A DNA stretch of 64,000 nt, taken from Lachnospiraceae bacterium (lineage in GTDB: Bacteria > Bacillota > Clostridia > Lachnospirales > Lachnospiraceae). Under the pieces are notes generated by a model that was given only the letters and a program-made list of their open reading frames with translations, ran no database searches and was not told where the DNA came from. A program made the position numbers and the translations under genes. The stretch lies in assembly GCA_030526195.1 (NCBI GenBank), contig JAUNDG010000001.1, forward strand, positions 62,001 through 126,000. Direction: 5' to 3'. Below, in pieces: positions 36,690 to 45,736 of this stretch (positions within the stretch are counted from its first letter, which is position 1; each line of letters starts with the position of its first letter).

Positions 36690-38521
36690 ACAACAGCAAA
36701 CGATTTGTGATCACCCGGATGATCTATTTTCTGGTCTTTCTGGCCATCATCGCTGTGTATGCCTATTCGCTTTCAAAGAGCCAGGTGGACAGCGGTTATG
36801 ATTACCGCAGTTTCGCTCAGGACCTCAAAAATGAACAGGTCACGGAGGTGCGGATTTCGCAGAACAGAGAGGTGCCCACAGGCCGCGTGACAGCGGTGCT
36901 GAAGGATGACACCACCCGCAGTTTTTATGTGTCTGACGTCAACGAAGCTGAGGCACTGGTCCGGCCCTATGAAGCGGTTGCCCTGAATATCGGGGATGTG
37001 CCGCGCCAGAGCATTTTCATGGGCACGATCCTGCCGGTGCTGTTGATGGGCCTGGTGCTTTTTGTGATCCTTGTTATGATGAACCGGGGTCAGGGCGGCG
37101 GCAACAGCCAGATGATGAACTTTGGCAAGAGCCGGGCACGCCTCTCAACAGAAGAGGATCTGAAGATCGGTTTTGACAACGTGGCCGGTCTCCGGGAAGA
37201 GAAAGAGGATCTGGAGGAGGTGGTAACCTTCCTCAAGGATCCGGGGAAATTCACCCGCGTCGGAGCCCGTATCCCGAAGGGTGTGCTGCTGGTGGGCCCT
37301 CCCGGTACCGGTAAGACGCTGCTGGCAAAGGCTGTGGCCGGTGAAGCCGGTGTGCCTTTCTTCTCCATTTCCGGTTCCGACTTTGTGGAAATGTTTGTCG
37401 GTGTCGGCGCCAGCCGTGTCCGCGACCTCTTTGCGGAAGCCAAGAAAAATCACCCCTGCATCATTTTCATTGATGAGATCGATGCGGTGGGTCGTCGCCG
37501 CGGGGCCGGCATGGGCGGTGGTCACGACGAACGTGAACAGACCCTGAACCAGCTGCTGGTGGAAATGGATGGCTTCGGCGTCAACGAGGGTATCATTGTG
37601 ATGGCCGCCACCAACCGCGTGGACATTCTGGATCCGGCCATTTTGCGTCCGGGTCGTTTTGATCGGAAGATTTCCGTGGGCATGCCCGATGTGAAGGGCC
37701 GCGAGGAGATCCTGAAGGTTCATACCCGCAATAAGCCCTTAAGCGAAGATATCAATCTTGAGGAAATCGCCAGAACCACCGCCGGCTTCTCCGGTGCTGA
37801 TCTGGAAAACCTGATGAATGAAGCAGCCATCACGGCGGCTCGCGAGGACCGGGCTTATCTGGTGCAGAAGGACATCAAGGATGCCTTCGTCAAGGTGGGC
37901 ATCGGTGCTGAAAAGCGCAGCAAGGTCATTGCCGAAAAGGATCGCCGCATCACCGCCTATCACGAAGCCGGTCATGCCATTTTGTTCCACGTCCTGCCGG
38001 ATGTGGGACCGGTTTACTCCGTATCCATCATTCCTACCGGAAATGGGGCTGCGGGCTACACCATGCCGTTGCCGGAGAAGGATGAGCTCTTTAACACCCG
38101 CGGCCGCATGATCCAGAACATCATGGTGGATCTGGGTGGTCGGATCGCTGAGGAACTCATTTTCGACGATATCACCACAGGGGCGTCCCAGGATATCAAG
38201 GTGGCCACCGCCACCGCCCGGGCCATGGTGACACGTTATGGTATGTCCGAAAAGCTGGGCCTTGTGGCCTATGATGAGGACAATGAGGTCTTTATCGGCC
38301 GTGATTTCGAGCGCACCCGCGGTTATTCCGAGAGTGTGGCAGCCACTATTGACGAAGAAATTCACCGTATCATTGAAGAATGCTACGGTAAAGCCCGGAC
38401 AATCATTGTTGATCACCGGGATGTATTAGAAAAATGCGCGGCGCTTCTCCTTGAAAAGGAAAAGATCACCCGCGAGGAATTCGAGGCATTATTTGTACAG
38501 TACAACGAAACAGATCATTGA
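36686..38521 (+). CDS. ftsH: ATP-dependent zinc metalloprotease FtsH
   Basis: 611 residues. Two membrane helices (about 9-27 and 111-132) flank an extracytoplasmic domain. The AAA+ part has Walker A GPPGTGKT near 205, Walker [12 protein letters not shown] near 260, and the second region of homology with [20 protein letters not shown]. The protease site is HEAGH near 430. It degrades membrane proteins and short-lived regulators as a hexamer. Coupled to hpt; the next gene starts inside its 3' end. Confidence 0.97.
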   Translation: MNNSKRFVITRMIYFLVFLAIIAVYAYSLSKSQVDSGYDYRSFAQDLKNEQVTEVRISQNREVPTGRVTAVLKDDTTRSFYVSDVNEAEALVRPYEAVALNIGDVPRQSIFMGTILPVLLMGLVLFVILVMMNRGQGGGNSQMMNFGKSRARLSTEEDLKIGFDNVAGLREEKEDLEEVVTFLKDPGKFTRVGARIPKGVLLVGPPGTGKTLLAKAVAGEAGVPFFSISGSDFVEMFVGVGASRVRDLFAEAKKNHPCIIFIDEIDAVGRRRGAGMGGGHDEREQTLNQLLVEMDGFGVNEGIIVMAATNRVDILDPAILRPGRFDRKISVGMPDVKGREEILKVHTRNKPLSEDINLEEIARTTAGFSGADLENLMNEAAITAAREDRAYLVQKDIKDAFVKVGIGAEKRSKVIAEKDRRITAYHEAGHAILFHVLPDVGPVYSVSIIPTGNGAAGYTMPLPEKDELFNTRGRMIQNIMVDLGGRIAEELIFDDITTGASQDIKVATATARAMVTRYGMSEKLGLVAYDEDNEVFIGRDFERTRGYSESVAATIDEEIHRIIEECYGKARTIIVDHRDVLEKCAALLLEKEKITREEFEALFVQYNETDH

Positions 38522-40586
38522 TTATACCCTGACAGTACGGCCCCTCTTTAACGGATGGGCCGTCTTCAGTGATGAAACAAAGGACTACCGCCGCCCCTAT
38601 GAACCGAAGGCCGGCGATGAGGTGTCGATCCGCATCCGGACCGCCACCGAGAATGCGGATGAGGTTTTCCTGGTGTCCGGCCGGGAGCGTCATCTGATGC
38701 AGCGTGTGCTGCAGGAAAATGGTTTTGATTATTTCGAAGCCGCTCTTCTTCTGGAAAATGAGCCGCGGCAGTATCATTTTGAGCTGACCGTCGGCGATCA
38801 CACCGTGTATTACGGAAAATGTGGTCTCACGGCGGAACTGCAGGGGTGCGTCCCCTTCATCATCTGTCCGGACTACACCATTCCGTCCTGGCTGTCCGGC
38901 GCCGTCATTTACCAAATCTACACAGATCGTTTCTGCAACGGTGATCCCACCAACGATGTGCTGGAAGGGGAATATGAGTATCTGGGCGGCCCGGTCCACA
39001 AGGTGGAAAACTGGGATGAGTGCCCGGCGGCCTTCGATGTCCGCAATTTCTACGGCGGCGACATCGCCGGTGTGTGGCAAAAGCTGGACTATCTGAAGGA
39101 TCTGGGCGTGGAGGTGCTTTACCTGAACCCCATTTTCGTTTCACCGTCAAACCACAAGTATGACACCCAGGATTACGAGCACATGGATCCCCATATCGGG
39201 GTCATGCGGCCGGAAGCCACCGGCGCCCGTTCTGCGGACGAGGAAAGTCTGGCGGCCTCCGATCAGTACCTGGCGGACTTCATCGCGGCGGTGCATGACC
39301 ACGGCATGAAGGTGATTCTGGACGGCGTCTTCAATCATTGCGGTTCCTTTAACCGCTGGCTCGACCGGGAGGGCATTTACAAGGATGAAAATGGCCTGTC
39401 CGACGGGGCCTATCATTCTGAGGACAGCCCTTATCACACCTATTTTAAATTCAACGATCCCAACGGCTGGCCGGAGAATCACAGCTACGAGGGCTGGTGG
39501 AATCTTGACACCCTGCCCAAGCTCAACTATGAGGAATCTCCGGAGCTGGTGGAACATATCATGAAAATCGCAGCCCGCTGGGTGTCCCCGCCCTACAATG
39601 CCGACGGCTGGCGTCTTGACGTGGCGGCGGACCTTGGGCATTCGGCTGAGTTTAATCATCAGTTCTGGCAGCAGTTCCGTCAGACCGTCCGGGAAGCCAA
39701 CCCCAATGCGGTGGTGCTGGCAGAGCATTACGGCGATGCCTCTTCCTGGCTGCGGGGTGGTGAATGGGATACCGTCATGAACTATGACGCCTTTATGGAA
39801 CCCATTTCCTACTTCCTGACCGGTATGGAAAAGCATTCCGACGGCTATGAGCCGGGCCTTGAGGGCAACAGCCATCATTTCTTCCACAGCATGCGGAGCC
39901 ACATGGCAGCTTTCCAGGGCAATTCCCTACTGTGCGCCATGAACGAGCTGGACAATCACGATCATTCCCGCTTCCTGACCCGCACCAATCACATGGTGGG
40001 TCGTGTGGGCAGTCTTGGCAGCGCTGCGGCCGCCGAAAATATCCGGCCGGTCATTCTGCGGCAGGCGGTGGTGATGCAGATGACCTGGCCCGGTGCCCCC
40101 ACGCTTTATTACGGCGACGAAGCCGGGGTTGTGGGCTTCACCGATCCCGATAATCGTCGGACCTATCCCTGGGGTCGTGAGGATCAGGATCTGCTGGCAT
40201 TCTATAAGAAGGCTATCGCTCTTCACAAGGAACGGCCGGTGCTGAAGGACGGCTCCTTTGTGGAACTTCTGTCCGACGGGCCGGTGGCTGTTTACGGCCG
40301 CTTCAACCGCAAGGATGCGGTGGTGACCCTGGTCAATGCCTCCGATGAGGTCCGGGACGTGGTGGTGCCGGTGTGGTGCATGGGCGGTGACCGCTTTAAA
40401 GATATGGCCTGCACCTGTCTCCTGGCCTGCGGTGAACCGATGCCGGGAACACCGTCTGATGAAAATGGCGCTGCGGAGCCCGTAAGTGCCGAGGCTGTCT
40501 ACGAGAAGGCCACCATTGACGGCGGGTATCTGAGTGTGACCCTGCCGCCCCGAGGTGCCTGCGTGCTGGGGAAGGCCACGGTTTAA
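38493..40586 (+). CDS. alpha-glycosidase of the neopullulanase / cyclomaltodextrinase type (GH13)
   Basis: About 697 residues if it starts at TTG 38493, preceded by CGAGG at 38482-38486 and overlapping ftsH by 29 bases; no ATG precedes the homologous FNGWAVFSDET region, and an ATT at 38517 is another option. An N-terminal beta domain (about 1-130) leads into the GH13 barrel with conserved regions DGVFNH (I), GWRLDVAAD (II, nucleophile Asp), VVLAEHYG (III, acid Glu) and LDNHDHSR (IV). A C-terminal beta domain follows. There is no signal peptide, so it probably cleaves imported maltodextrins in the cytoplasm. Confidence 0.88.
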   Translation: MYSTTKQIIDYTLTVRPLFNGWAVFSDETKDYRRPYEPKAGDEVSIRIRTATENADEVFLVSGRERHLMQRVLQENGFDYFEAALLLENEPRQYHFELTVGDHTVYYGKCGLTAELQGCVPFIICPDYTIPSWLSGAVIYQIYTDRFCNGDPTNDVLEGEYEYLGGPVHKVENWDECPAAFDVRNFYGGDIAGVWQKLDYLKDLGVEVLYLNPIFVSPSNHKYDTQDYEHMDPHIGVMRPEATGARSADEESLAASDQYLADFIAAVHDHGMKVILDGVFNHCGSFNRWLDREGIYKDENGLSDGAYHSEDSPYHTYFKFNDPNGWPENHSYEGWWNLDTLPKLNYEESPELVEHIMKIAARWVSPPYNADGWRLDVAADLGHSAEFNHQFWQQFRQTVREANPNAVVLAEHYGDASSWLRGGEWDTVMNYDAFMEPISYFLTGMEKHSDGYEPGLEGNSHHFFHSMRSHMAAFQGNSLLCAMNELDNHDHSRFLTRTNHMVGRVGSLGSAAAAENIRPVILRQAVVMQMTWPGAPTLYYGDEAGVVGFTDPDNRRTYPWGREDQDLLAFYKKAIALHKERPVLKDGSFVELLSDGPVAVYGRFNRKDAVVTLVNASDEVRDVVVPVWCMGGDRFKDMACTCLLACGEPMPGTPSDENGAAEPVSAEAVYEKATIDGGYLSVTLPPRGACVLGKATV

Positions 40587-40595
40587 ACTCAAGCA

Positions 40596-40643
40596 GCAAA
40601 GCGGACAGCGCGCTCCGGAAGTGAGTGCGGATGTCCGCTTTAT
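40596..40643. repeat. dispersed palindromic element, copy 9
   Basis: AAAGCGGACA (40598-40607) and TGTCCGCTTT (40632-40641) are perfectly complementary over 10 bases; the centre differs from copy 10. Confidence 0.75.
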
Positions 40644-40680
40644 GATAATGATATGAAACGGATAAAACATTAATTTGAAG

Positions 40681-40735
40681 AGCAAGTAGCGAAGCGGACA
40701 TCGTGCCCTGCGGGTATTGCGAGTGTCCGCTTTAC
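40681..40735. repeat. dispersed palindromic element, copy 10 (reference copy)
   Basis: AAGCGGACA (40692-40700) and TGTCCGCTT (40724-40732) enclose TCGTGCCCTGCGGG. It forms a tandem with copy 9 and ends 36 bases before the next start codon. Confidence 0.8.
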
Positions 40736-40770
40736 GATATGATGATTCCGTTTTGTAAGGAGTATGGATT

Positions 40771-41844
40771 ATGAAGAAAAAAATGATCATGACACTGCTC
40801 ATGGTGTCTCTCACAGCCGGTACACTCACACTGAGTGGCTGCGGTGATGCGCAGAAGAGCGACGAAGAGGCAACCGAGAGCACAACAGAGACAGCCGGCG
40901 AAGAGGCTGGTAAAGAGGCTGATGAAAAGACGGAGGGTGCCGATGGCAGCGCCTCCGACAAGACCGGCGATACCGGTGTTAATCCGGAGTCAATTCCGGA
41001 AGAAGTTGACGGTGTGCCGGTGGTGCTTGAAGCCCCGACATTTGAGAATATCGATGAGTTTATCACCTGTGATGACACCACCATGGATCTGGTGAGAATG
41101 GAAGGTCTGGATGTGTCCGGTTATTCGGAAAACATCGGTCAGTTGGTGGGCTGGCAGATGAACTTCGGCCCGGAGGACACTGTTGATTACGGGATGACTG
41201 TCACACTGGATTACAAAGGCAGTGTGGATGGTGAGTATTTTGACGGCGGTTCTGCCGATGATGCGCAGCTGGTCATCGGCTCTCATCAGTTTATCGGCGA
41301 TTTTGAAGATCAGCTGGTGGGCGCCAAGGTGGGGGATGATGTGGATGTCTATGCCACTTTCCCGGAGAATTACGGCAAAGAGGAACTGAATGGCAAAGAA
41401 GCTCATTTTGAATGTCACATCAAGGCCATGAGCCAGGATCCCTGGAGCGCCCTGGTGAACAGATGCACCCTGAAGAAGATCCCTGCTGATTATTTCGCGA
41501 CACTTAAGGCCAACCTGATGGCTCAGTACGAGAGCATGGCGGCTCAGTATGGGGTGGAAACCTCTGCTCTTCTGGAAATGGCCGGTAAGACTGAGGAGAG
41601 CATCAACAAGGAAACCGTTACCGAGGTGAAGAAAGCTCTGGCCGGTCTGGCTATGATGAAAGCTGCCGGTATCACAGAGGATGCACCGGCATACACCGCT
41701 TTGGTGGATGAAATCATGGCAGCCTCCGGTTTCGAAACCGTTGACGATGCCTATGCTGCCGGCATCAGCGATACCCAGATGGCCATCACCAACCATTACT
41801 ATGGCGGCCGTTATGGTCTTCTGAAAATGAATGGCTGCCTGTAA
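40771..41844 (+). CDS. trigger-factor-like peptidyl-prolyl isomerase lipoprotein
   Basis: 357 residues. A lipoprotein signal peptide ends in the lipobox LSGC (Cys near 24), followed by an acidic Glu/Thr/Ala-rich linker to about residue 75. An FKBP-type domain (about 130-215) contains YKGSVDGEYFDGGSADD and a VIGSHQFIGDFEDQLVG segment as in trigger factor. The remaining helical part resembles a shortened trigger-factor C-terminus. Trigger factor itself is cytoplasmic; this one should fold proteins outside the membrane. TAAGGAGTATGG precedes the start. Enzymatic activity is inferred only. Confidence 0.8.
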   Translation: MKKKMIMTLLMVSLTAGTLTLSGCGDAQKSDEEATESTTETAGEEAGKEADEKTEGADGSASDKTGDTGVNPESIPEEVDGVPVVLEAPTFENIDEFITCDDTTMDLVRMEGLDVSGYSENIGQLVGWQMNFGPEDTVDYGMTVTLDYKGSVDGEYFDGGSADDAQLVIGSHQFIGDFEDQLVGAKVGDDVDVYATFPENYGKEELNGKEAHFECHIKAMSQDPWSALVNRCTLKKIPADYFATLKANLMAQYESMAAQYGVETSALLEMAGKTEESINKETVTEVKKALAGLAMMKAAGITEDAPAYTALVDEIMAASGFETVDDAYAAGISDTQMAITNHYYGGRYGLLKMNGCL

Positions 41845-41923
41845 GCCTCCGCTTTCAGTGGCATAAGAATGCCGATCGATCGGCTATCATACTGACATAA
41901 CTGAATCGTATTTATGGCATGCG

Positions 41924-41953
41924 TGCCCCCGTCTTCGGATGGGGGCATTTTTC
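41924..41953 (+). terminator. terminator after the trigger-factor-like gene
   Basis: TGCCCCCGTC and GATGGGGGCA form a GC-rich stem on a TTCG-type loop, then TTTTTCTTCTG. Confidence 0.85.
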
Positions 41954-42022
41954 TTCTGATTGTTTCGTGAATGACAGCAGATACCGCTCGCAGAGTTTTT
42001 GCGGAGGCGGGTGTTTTTTTTG

Positions 42023-42051
42023 TTGCAATGGTGTGTATGATACTATATAAT
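42023..42051 (+). promoter_or_regulatory. padR promoter
   Basis: TTGCAA (42023-42028) and TATAAT (42046-42051) with a 17-base spacer. Confidence 0.75.
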
Positions 42052-42149
42052 AAAAAAGCAATTATTTATATTTGCTATATAATGCATTATTTATAATAAT
42101 GTGCCGAACACAGTGTACTGGGGAGTATGCTGCATATAGAGGGAGTAAG

Positions 42150-42497
42150 ATGGGGAGAGAGAGTATCGAGGGCTCTCTGACTATGGAAATGAAGCGGGGC
42201 ACGTTGGTGCTCTGTGTCCTGAGCCTGTTGGACGAACCGGTCTACGGCTACAGCCTGGTCAGTGCGATGCAAGAGAAGGGTATTGCGGTTGACACCAATA
42301 CCCTCTACCCGCTATTGCGGAGACTCTCTTCCCAGGGACTCCTCACAGAAAGCTGGGATACCAGCTCTGCTCGCCCGCGTAAGTACTACAGGATCTCTGA
42401 GGAGGGCCGTAAGGTTCGTCGGGAGATCCTGGCAGTCTGGCGGCAAATGTCAGCCGCTGTCAATAAACTGACGGAAACGGCATCAAAAAAATGGTAA
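42150..42497 (+). CDS. PadR family transcriptional regulator
   Basis: 115 residues from ATG 42150 (GGGAG at 42141); ATG 42183 is another possible start. The winged-helix motif TMEMKRGTLVLCVLSLL, then VYGYSLVSAMQ and NTLYPLLRRLSSQGLL, followed by PRKYYRISEEG, is the PadR signature. PadR proteins are usually autorepressors released by a ligand or a partner. The following membrane gene is a typical PadR companion. The AT-rich leader with repeated motifs is the likely operator. Confidence 0.9.
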   Translation: MGRESIEGSLTMEMKRGTLVLCVLSLLDEPVYGYSLVSAMQEKGIAVDTNTLYPLLRRLSSQGLLTESWDTSSARPRKYYRISEEGRKVRREILAVWRQMSAAVNKLTETASKKW

Positions 42498-42607
42498 AGC
42501 GATGACAATCGCATGAAGACAGCCCCATTTCCGTAAAGCAACCAAGAGGCGGAAATGGCAGTCTGAGGGGGCTTTGGCTGGATTATTTTTGAAAAGAGGA
42601 CAGACGT

Positions 42608-43138
42608 GTGATCGTTAGACGAATGATCGATAATTATATGAAAGAGGCGCTTCGCTTTGTGCCCGTCTGGAAACGGGGACAGGCCCGTCGGCAGCTGAAC
42701 GACATGATCGTTGATATGCTGGAGGCCTATTGCGAAGGCGAGCGGCCGACCATGCGGGATGTGAAAACCGTGCTGCAGGCGATCGGCTCTCCGCAGGAAG
42801 CGGCGCTGAGTCTCATGGAAGATATGTCCGTTGTGAGAAAGCGCAGAGGCACCAAGGACAACGGTATGACGGCGCGATTGGAAGGGCTTGGCTTTGATAC
42901 GGCCGATCCCGGTCGTTTTCTTCGGACGCTTCTGACGGTGGTCGGTGTGGTGCTGGTACTGGTGGGCTTTGCCGCTATTCTGGCCGGCCATACCGGACAG
43001 GCGATTCTTCTGGTGATTGGCCTGGTGCTGGCGGTTGTGTCTTCTGTGGGCCGTGTGTTTCTGCCGGAAAGAAACCGCCCGGTGCGCCGGACAACGCGAC
43101 AGGCGGTGCGGCCGCATCACGACCAGCTGCGTGCCTGA
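42608..43138 (+). CDS. membrane protein paired with PadR
   Basis: 176 residues starting with GTG after AAGAGGA. The N-terminal 75 residues look like the helical DUF1700/DUF1048-type domain (ALRFVPVWKRGQARRQLNDM, then LEAYCEGERPTMRDVKTVL and IGSPQEAA); two hydrophobic helices follow (about 100-120 and 125-145), then a very basic tail. Such proteins commonly follow PadR genes and may tune its activity or respond to envelope stress. An inverted repeat CATTTCCG/CGGAAATG lies between the two genes (about 42526-42558). Confidence 0.65.
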   Translation: MIVRRMIDNYMKEALRFVPVWKRGQARRQLNDMIVDMLEAYCEGERPTMRDVKTVLQAIGSPQEAALSLMEDMSVVRKRRGTKDNGMTARLEGLGFDTADPGRFLRTLLTVVGVVLVLVGFAAILAGHTGQAILLVIGLVLAVVSSVGRVFLPERNRPVRRTTRQAVRPHHDQLRA

Positions 43139-43504
43139 TGCCGGTATCCTATCGCTAAATTAAATGCTATCTCAGGCCACCTCTCGGCCTTGATATAGAC
43201 ATGACTTGTCTGAAACGAAGACAGAACCCCTGCTGTCTTTGTTCGCGGATTCCAAAATGAATACGCGCTCCCCTGTCAGCAAGAAAATGTGTCACAGCAA
43301 AGAATCCCGAAGCCACTCCCCTGGCTTCGGGATTTTTTACGACAAGCCCTTTGGCTTCGAAGACATGAAGCTGTCAGTGCAGATGACGAGCCCGGCATCA
43401 GTCGGACTTTTGATCTTTACGGAAATGAGGATTCGAGCGCCTGATAGTGGCATTTTTGGCGCCGAACGAATAAAATACAAAATGATGAATCAAGAAAGGT
43501 TTGG
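43139..43504. other. intergenic region with one strong terminator
   Basis: 366 bases. The terminator at 43304-43338 is clear; the open frame running through the region has no ribosome site and no protein-like composition. Nothing else is recognised. Confidence 0.5.
43304..43338 (+). terminator. terminator of the padR unit
   Basis: ATCCCGAAGCCA and TGGCTTCGGGAT form a perfect 12-base stem with a 6-base loop, then TTTTTAC. Confidence 0.9.
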
Positions 43505-44524
43505 TTGCTCAAAGCAGCCGCTGCAAATATGAGACTGTATATTTATCATGACAACACGTATTTCAAAGAACAGCGAAAAGTAGCCGCCGTATCATTTGCG
43601 ACAGAATTTATCAATCTGGTGCTGGTGTCCATTTCCGCGGTGATGGCGGCGTCCATGCTCGTCTGGGCCGATGCGGTTTTGTCCCTTGCGGCGACAGCCT
43701 ATCCGTTGCTTTTGCTCATTGTTCTGAGCACGATGATGCATAAGGATCATGCGGATAAATACAACTATGGGACAGCCCGTATAGAGACTCTGACATCTTT
43801 GTGCTGTGATGTGCTGGTGGTGTTTGGCCTCTTTGCTACCTGTGTGGCATCAATCCCCAGCATCCTGCGGCCGGAACCGCCGCAGGACGGCCTGCTCCTT
43901 TTTGTTATTTTGAAGGTGATCAATCTGGCCGTGGACCTTGTTCTTCTTTTTGGTCAGCTGAAACTGAGAAATATGAACAAGGGTGAGCTCAACAACACGG
44001 TTCTGGCCATCTATGTGCAAAATACTGTGAGTGACAGCATGGTGCTGGTGGCCGGTCTGGCCTGCTACCTGCTGGTCCGTTTTAAATGGAGCTGGTACAT
44101 CAGCCCGGTTGTGGCGATCGTGATGGGTATTGTCTTTATCGTATCTCGTTTAAAGCACCTGCGTCAGCTGGTCGGGGAACTGGTGGATGCCTCGGCGCCG
44201 TTTGAGGATCAGCAACGTGTCTTCGACCTGGTGCTGGATGATCATGACGGCATCAAACGTGTCCATGCTGTCAACATGCACAGCCTGAATCAGGTCGTGC
44301 ACGTGGATGTGGATGTTGATTTCAAACCGGAGACCACCTACGCCCAGCAGCAGGCCTGGATTGACGGCATTTATGAAAAAGTGACGGCGGGTCAGTCGAC
44401 CAGCTACCGTGTTTTCTTAAAGCATGAGAGTGAGAAAAGCCAGAAGGCCCATGCCCTTGGGCAGGGCGATGGCCAGGCTGGCGGTGACAAGCCGACAGAG
44501 TCAGAAGATAGAGTCATAAGATAG
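43505..44524 (+). CDS. CDF-family-like cation efflux protein
   Basis: 339 residues from TTG 43505 with AAAGG at 43495-43499; ATG 43529 is an alternative. About six hydrophobic segments (roughly 27-50, 55-80, 100-120, 135-150, 175-195 and 200-220) and a C-terminal cytoplasmic domain (about 235-315) follow the cation diffusion facilitator plan. HKDHADKYNYGTARIETL near 85 resembles the CDF loop, and VQNTVSDSMV near 185 carries the Asp expected in TM5, but the usual His-x-x-x-Asp pairs are incomplete. Metal specificity is not predictable. The C-terminus is polar and Gln/Gly-rich. Confidence 0.75.
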   Translation: MLKAAAANMRLYIYHDNTYFKEQRKVAAVSFATEFINLVLVSISAVMAASMLVWADAVLSLAATAYPLLLLIVLSTMMHKDHADKYNYGTARIETLTSLCCDVLVVFGLFATCVASIPSILRPEPPQDGLLLFVILKVINLAVDLVLLFGQLKLRNMNKGELNNTVLAIYVQNTVSDSMVLVAGLACYLLVRFKWSWYISPVVAIVMGIVFIVSRLKHLRQLVGELVDASAPFEDQQRVFDLVLDDHDGIKRVHAVNMHSLNQVVHVDVDVDFKPETTYAQQQAWIDGIYEKVTAGQSTSYRVFLKHESEKSQKAHALGQGDGQAGGDKPTESEDRVIR

Positions 44525-44654
44525 TGTGCCGGTTACAGCAAGTAATGCCTCTCGTCAAAGGTCAGCCATTTTTGCTGAGTAACGTGTTCGTTTTATGAAC
44601 ATTGCGAGAAATGATCACAGACTAGAAGAATGACAGAAGAAAAAATCGGAGGAT

Positions 44655-45536
44655 ATGAGAGTGAAAATGAAGATGCGCAAATTTGTCACGTGTTTGATGG
44701 CCACCCTGCTTTTGGCATCAGCTCTGCTTTTGATGAGCTGCGGCAATGCCAAAACGGAGACGAAAGAGGATGTTCCGGTCACTTCAGAAAATGAAGCAGC
44801 GGGTGCCGAAAAGGTGTCTGATAAAGACATTTCCGAGCCCTCCGGCCGCACCAAGATCGGTATTATTGCAGCGCTGTCCTGCGAACTTGAGATCCTCAAG
44901 GAAGCACTGACAGATGACGTGGTGGAGAGTCTGGCGGGGACAGAATTCTACTGTGGCACCATCGGCAACTACGATGTGGTGTTGATGCAGTGCGGTATGG
45001 GTAAGGTCAGTGCCGGCGCCGGCGCGCAGGCGATGATCACGGCCTATAATCCGGATTACATCATCAACACAGGCTGCGCCGGGGCTTTGGCTGAAGAGCT
45101 GGCTGTAGGCGATATTGTGGTGGCGGATAAAACCGTGGAATGGGATCTGGATACGATCGATATCGGGAATCCCAGAGGTTATGTCAGTTCCCTGGATAAG
45201 GTGGAAATGACCGCTGATAAAGATCTGTCCGATAAGATCTGTGCCGTCTTCGATGAAGAAGAAAATGTCATCCGCGGCATGGTGGTTTCCGGTGATCAGT
45301 TTGTGGATAAGCCGGAGCAGCGGGAACTCATTCTGTCAGCATTTCCGGAGGCACTCTGTGCGGAAATGGAAGGTGCGGCCATCGGTCATGTCTGCGAGCA
45401 GAACGGTGTGCCCTTCTGTGTGGTGAGATGCATGTCGGATAATGCCAACGGCGACAGCGGTGTTAACTTTGCGGAATTCTCCGAAATCGCCGGAGAAAAG
45501 TCAGCCTCTTATCTGCTGGCTTTTCTCAACGCCTGA
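44655..45536 (+). CDS. MTA/SAH nucleosidase-like lipoprotein
   Basis: 293 residues. A signal peptide with the lipobox LLMSC (Cys near 30) and an acidic linker precede a complete nucleosidase domain (about 68-293). Catalytic-type residues are visible: the CELEIL segment near 83, AEMEGAAIGHV near 237 and SDNANGD near 261 with the catalytic Asp. Cytoplasmic relatives cleave methylthioadenosine and S-adenosylhomocysteine. Lipidation implies action outside the membrane, perhaps salvage of nucleosides from the surroundings. The GGAGG at 44648-44652 lies very close to ATG 44655; GTG 44661 may be the true start. Confidence 0.85.
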   Translation: MRVKMKMRKFVTCLMATLLLASALLLMSCGNAKTETKEDVPVTSENEAAGAEKVSDKDISEPSGRTKIGIIAALSCELEILKEALTDDVVESLAGTEFYCGTIGNYDVVLMQCGMGKVSAGAGAQAMITAYNPDYIINTGCAGALAEELAVGDIVVADKTVEWDLDTIDIGNPRGYVSSLDKVEMTADKDLSDKICAVFDEEENVIRGMVVSGDQFVDKPEQRELILSAFPEALCAEMEGAAIGHVCEQNGVPFCVVRCMSDNANGDSGVNFAEFSEIAGEKSASYLLAFLNA

Positions 45537-45736
45537 GGGCAAATTGAAAGCTATCAGAAGATGTGATGTCAAGCGGAGGCGAGCATTCTGCTTCGCTGTG
45601 AGTTCTTCGAATTAAATTATGTACAAAAAAATCGGAAGATTCTGTTATGTCAGAGTCTTCCGATTTTTGAGTGCGTTATGTTATTGATTTGATGCCTGGC
45701 GGCAAGGAGCGGTATGCCTGCCATCTATTGGGTGGC

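Larger units (their letters stand above)
41845..42149. other. intergenic region with terminator, promoter and AT-rich operator zone
   Basis: 305 bases: a terminator at 41924-41953, the padR promoter at 42023-42051, and an AT-rich stretch (42046-42105) with repeated TATATAAT/TTATTTATA that could be the PadR-binding site. Confidence 0.55.

Noticed and set aside
43206-43532. 108-codon frame before the CDF-like gene
   Set aside because: It runs through a strong terminator, has no ribosome site and no protein-like pattern.
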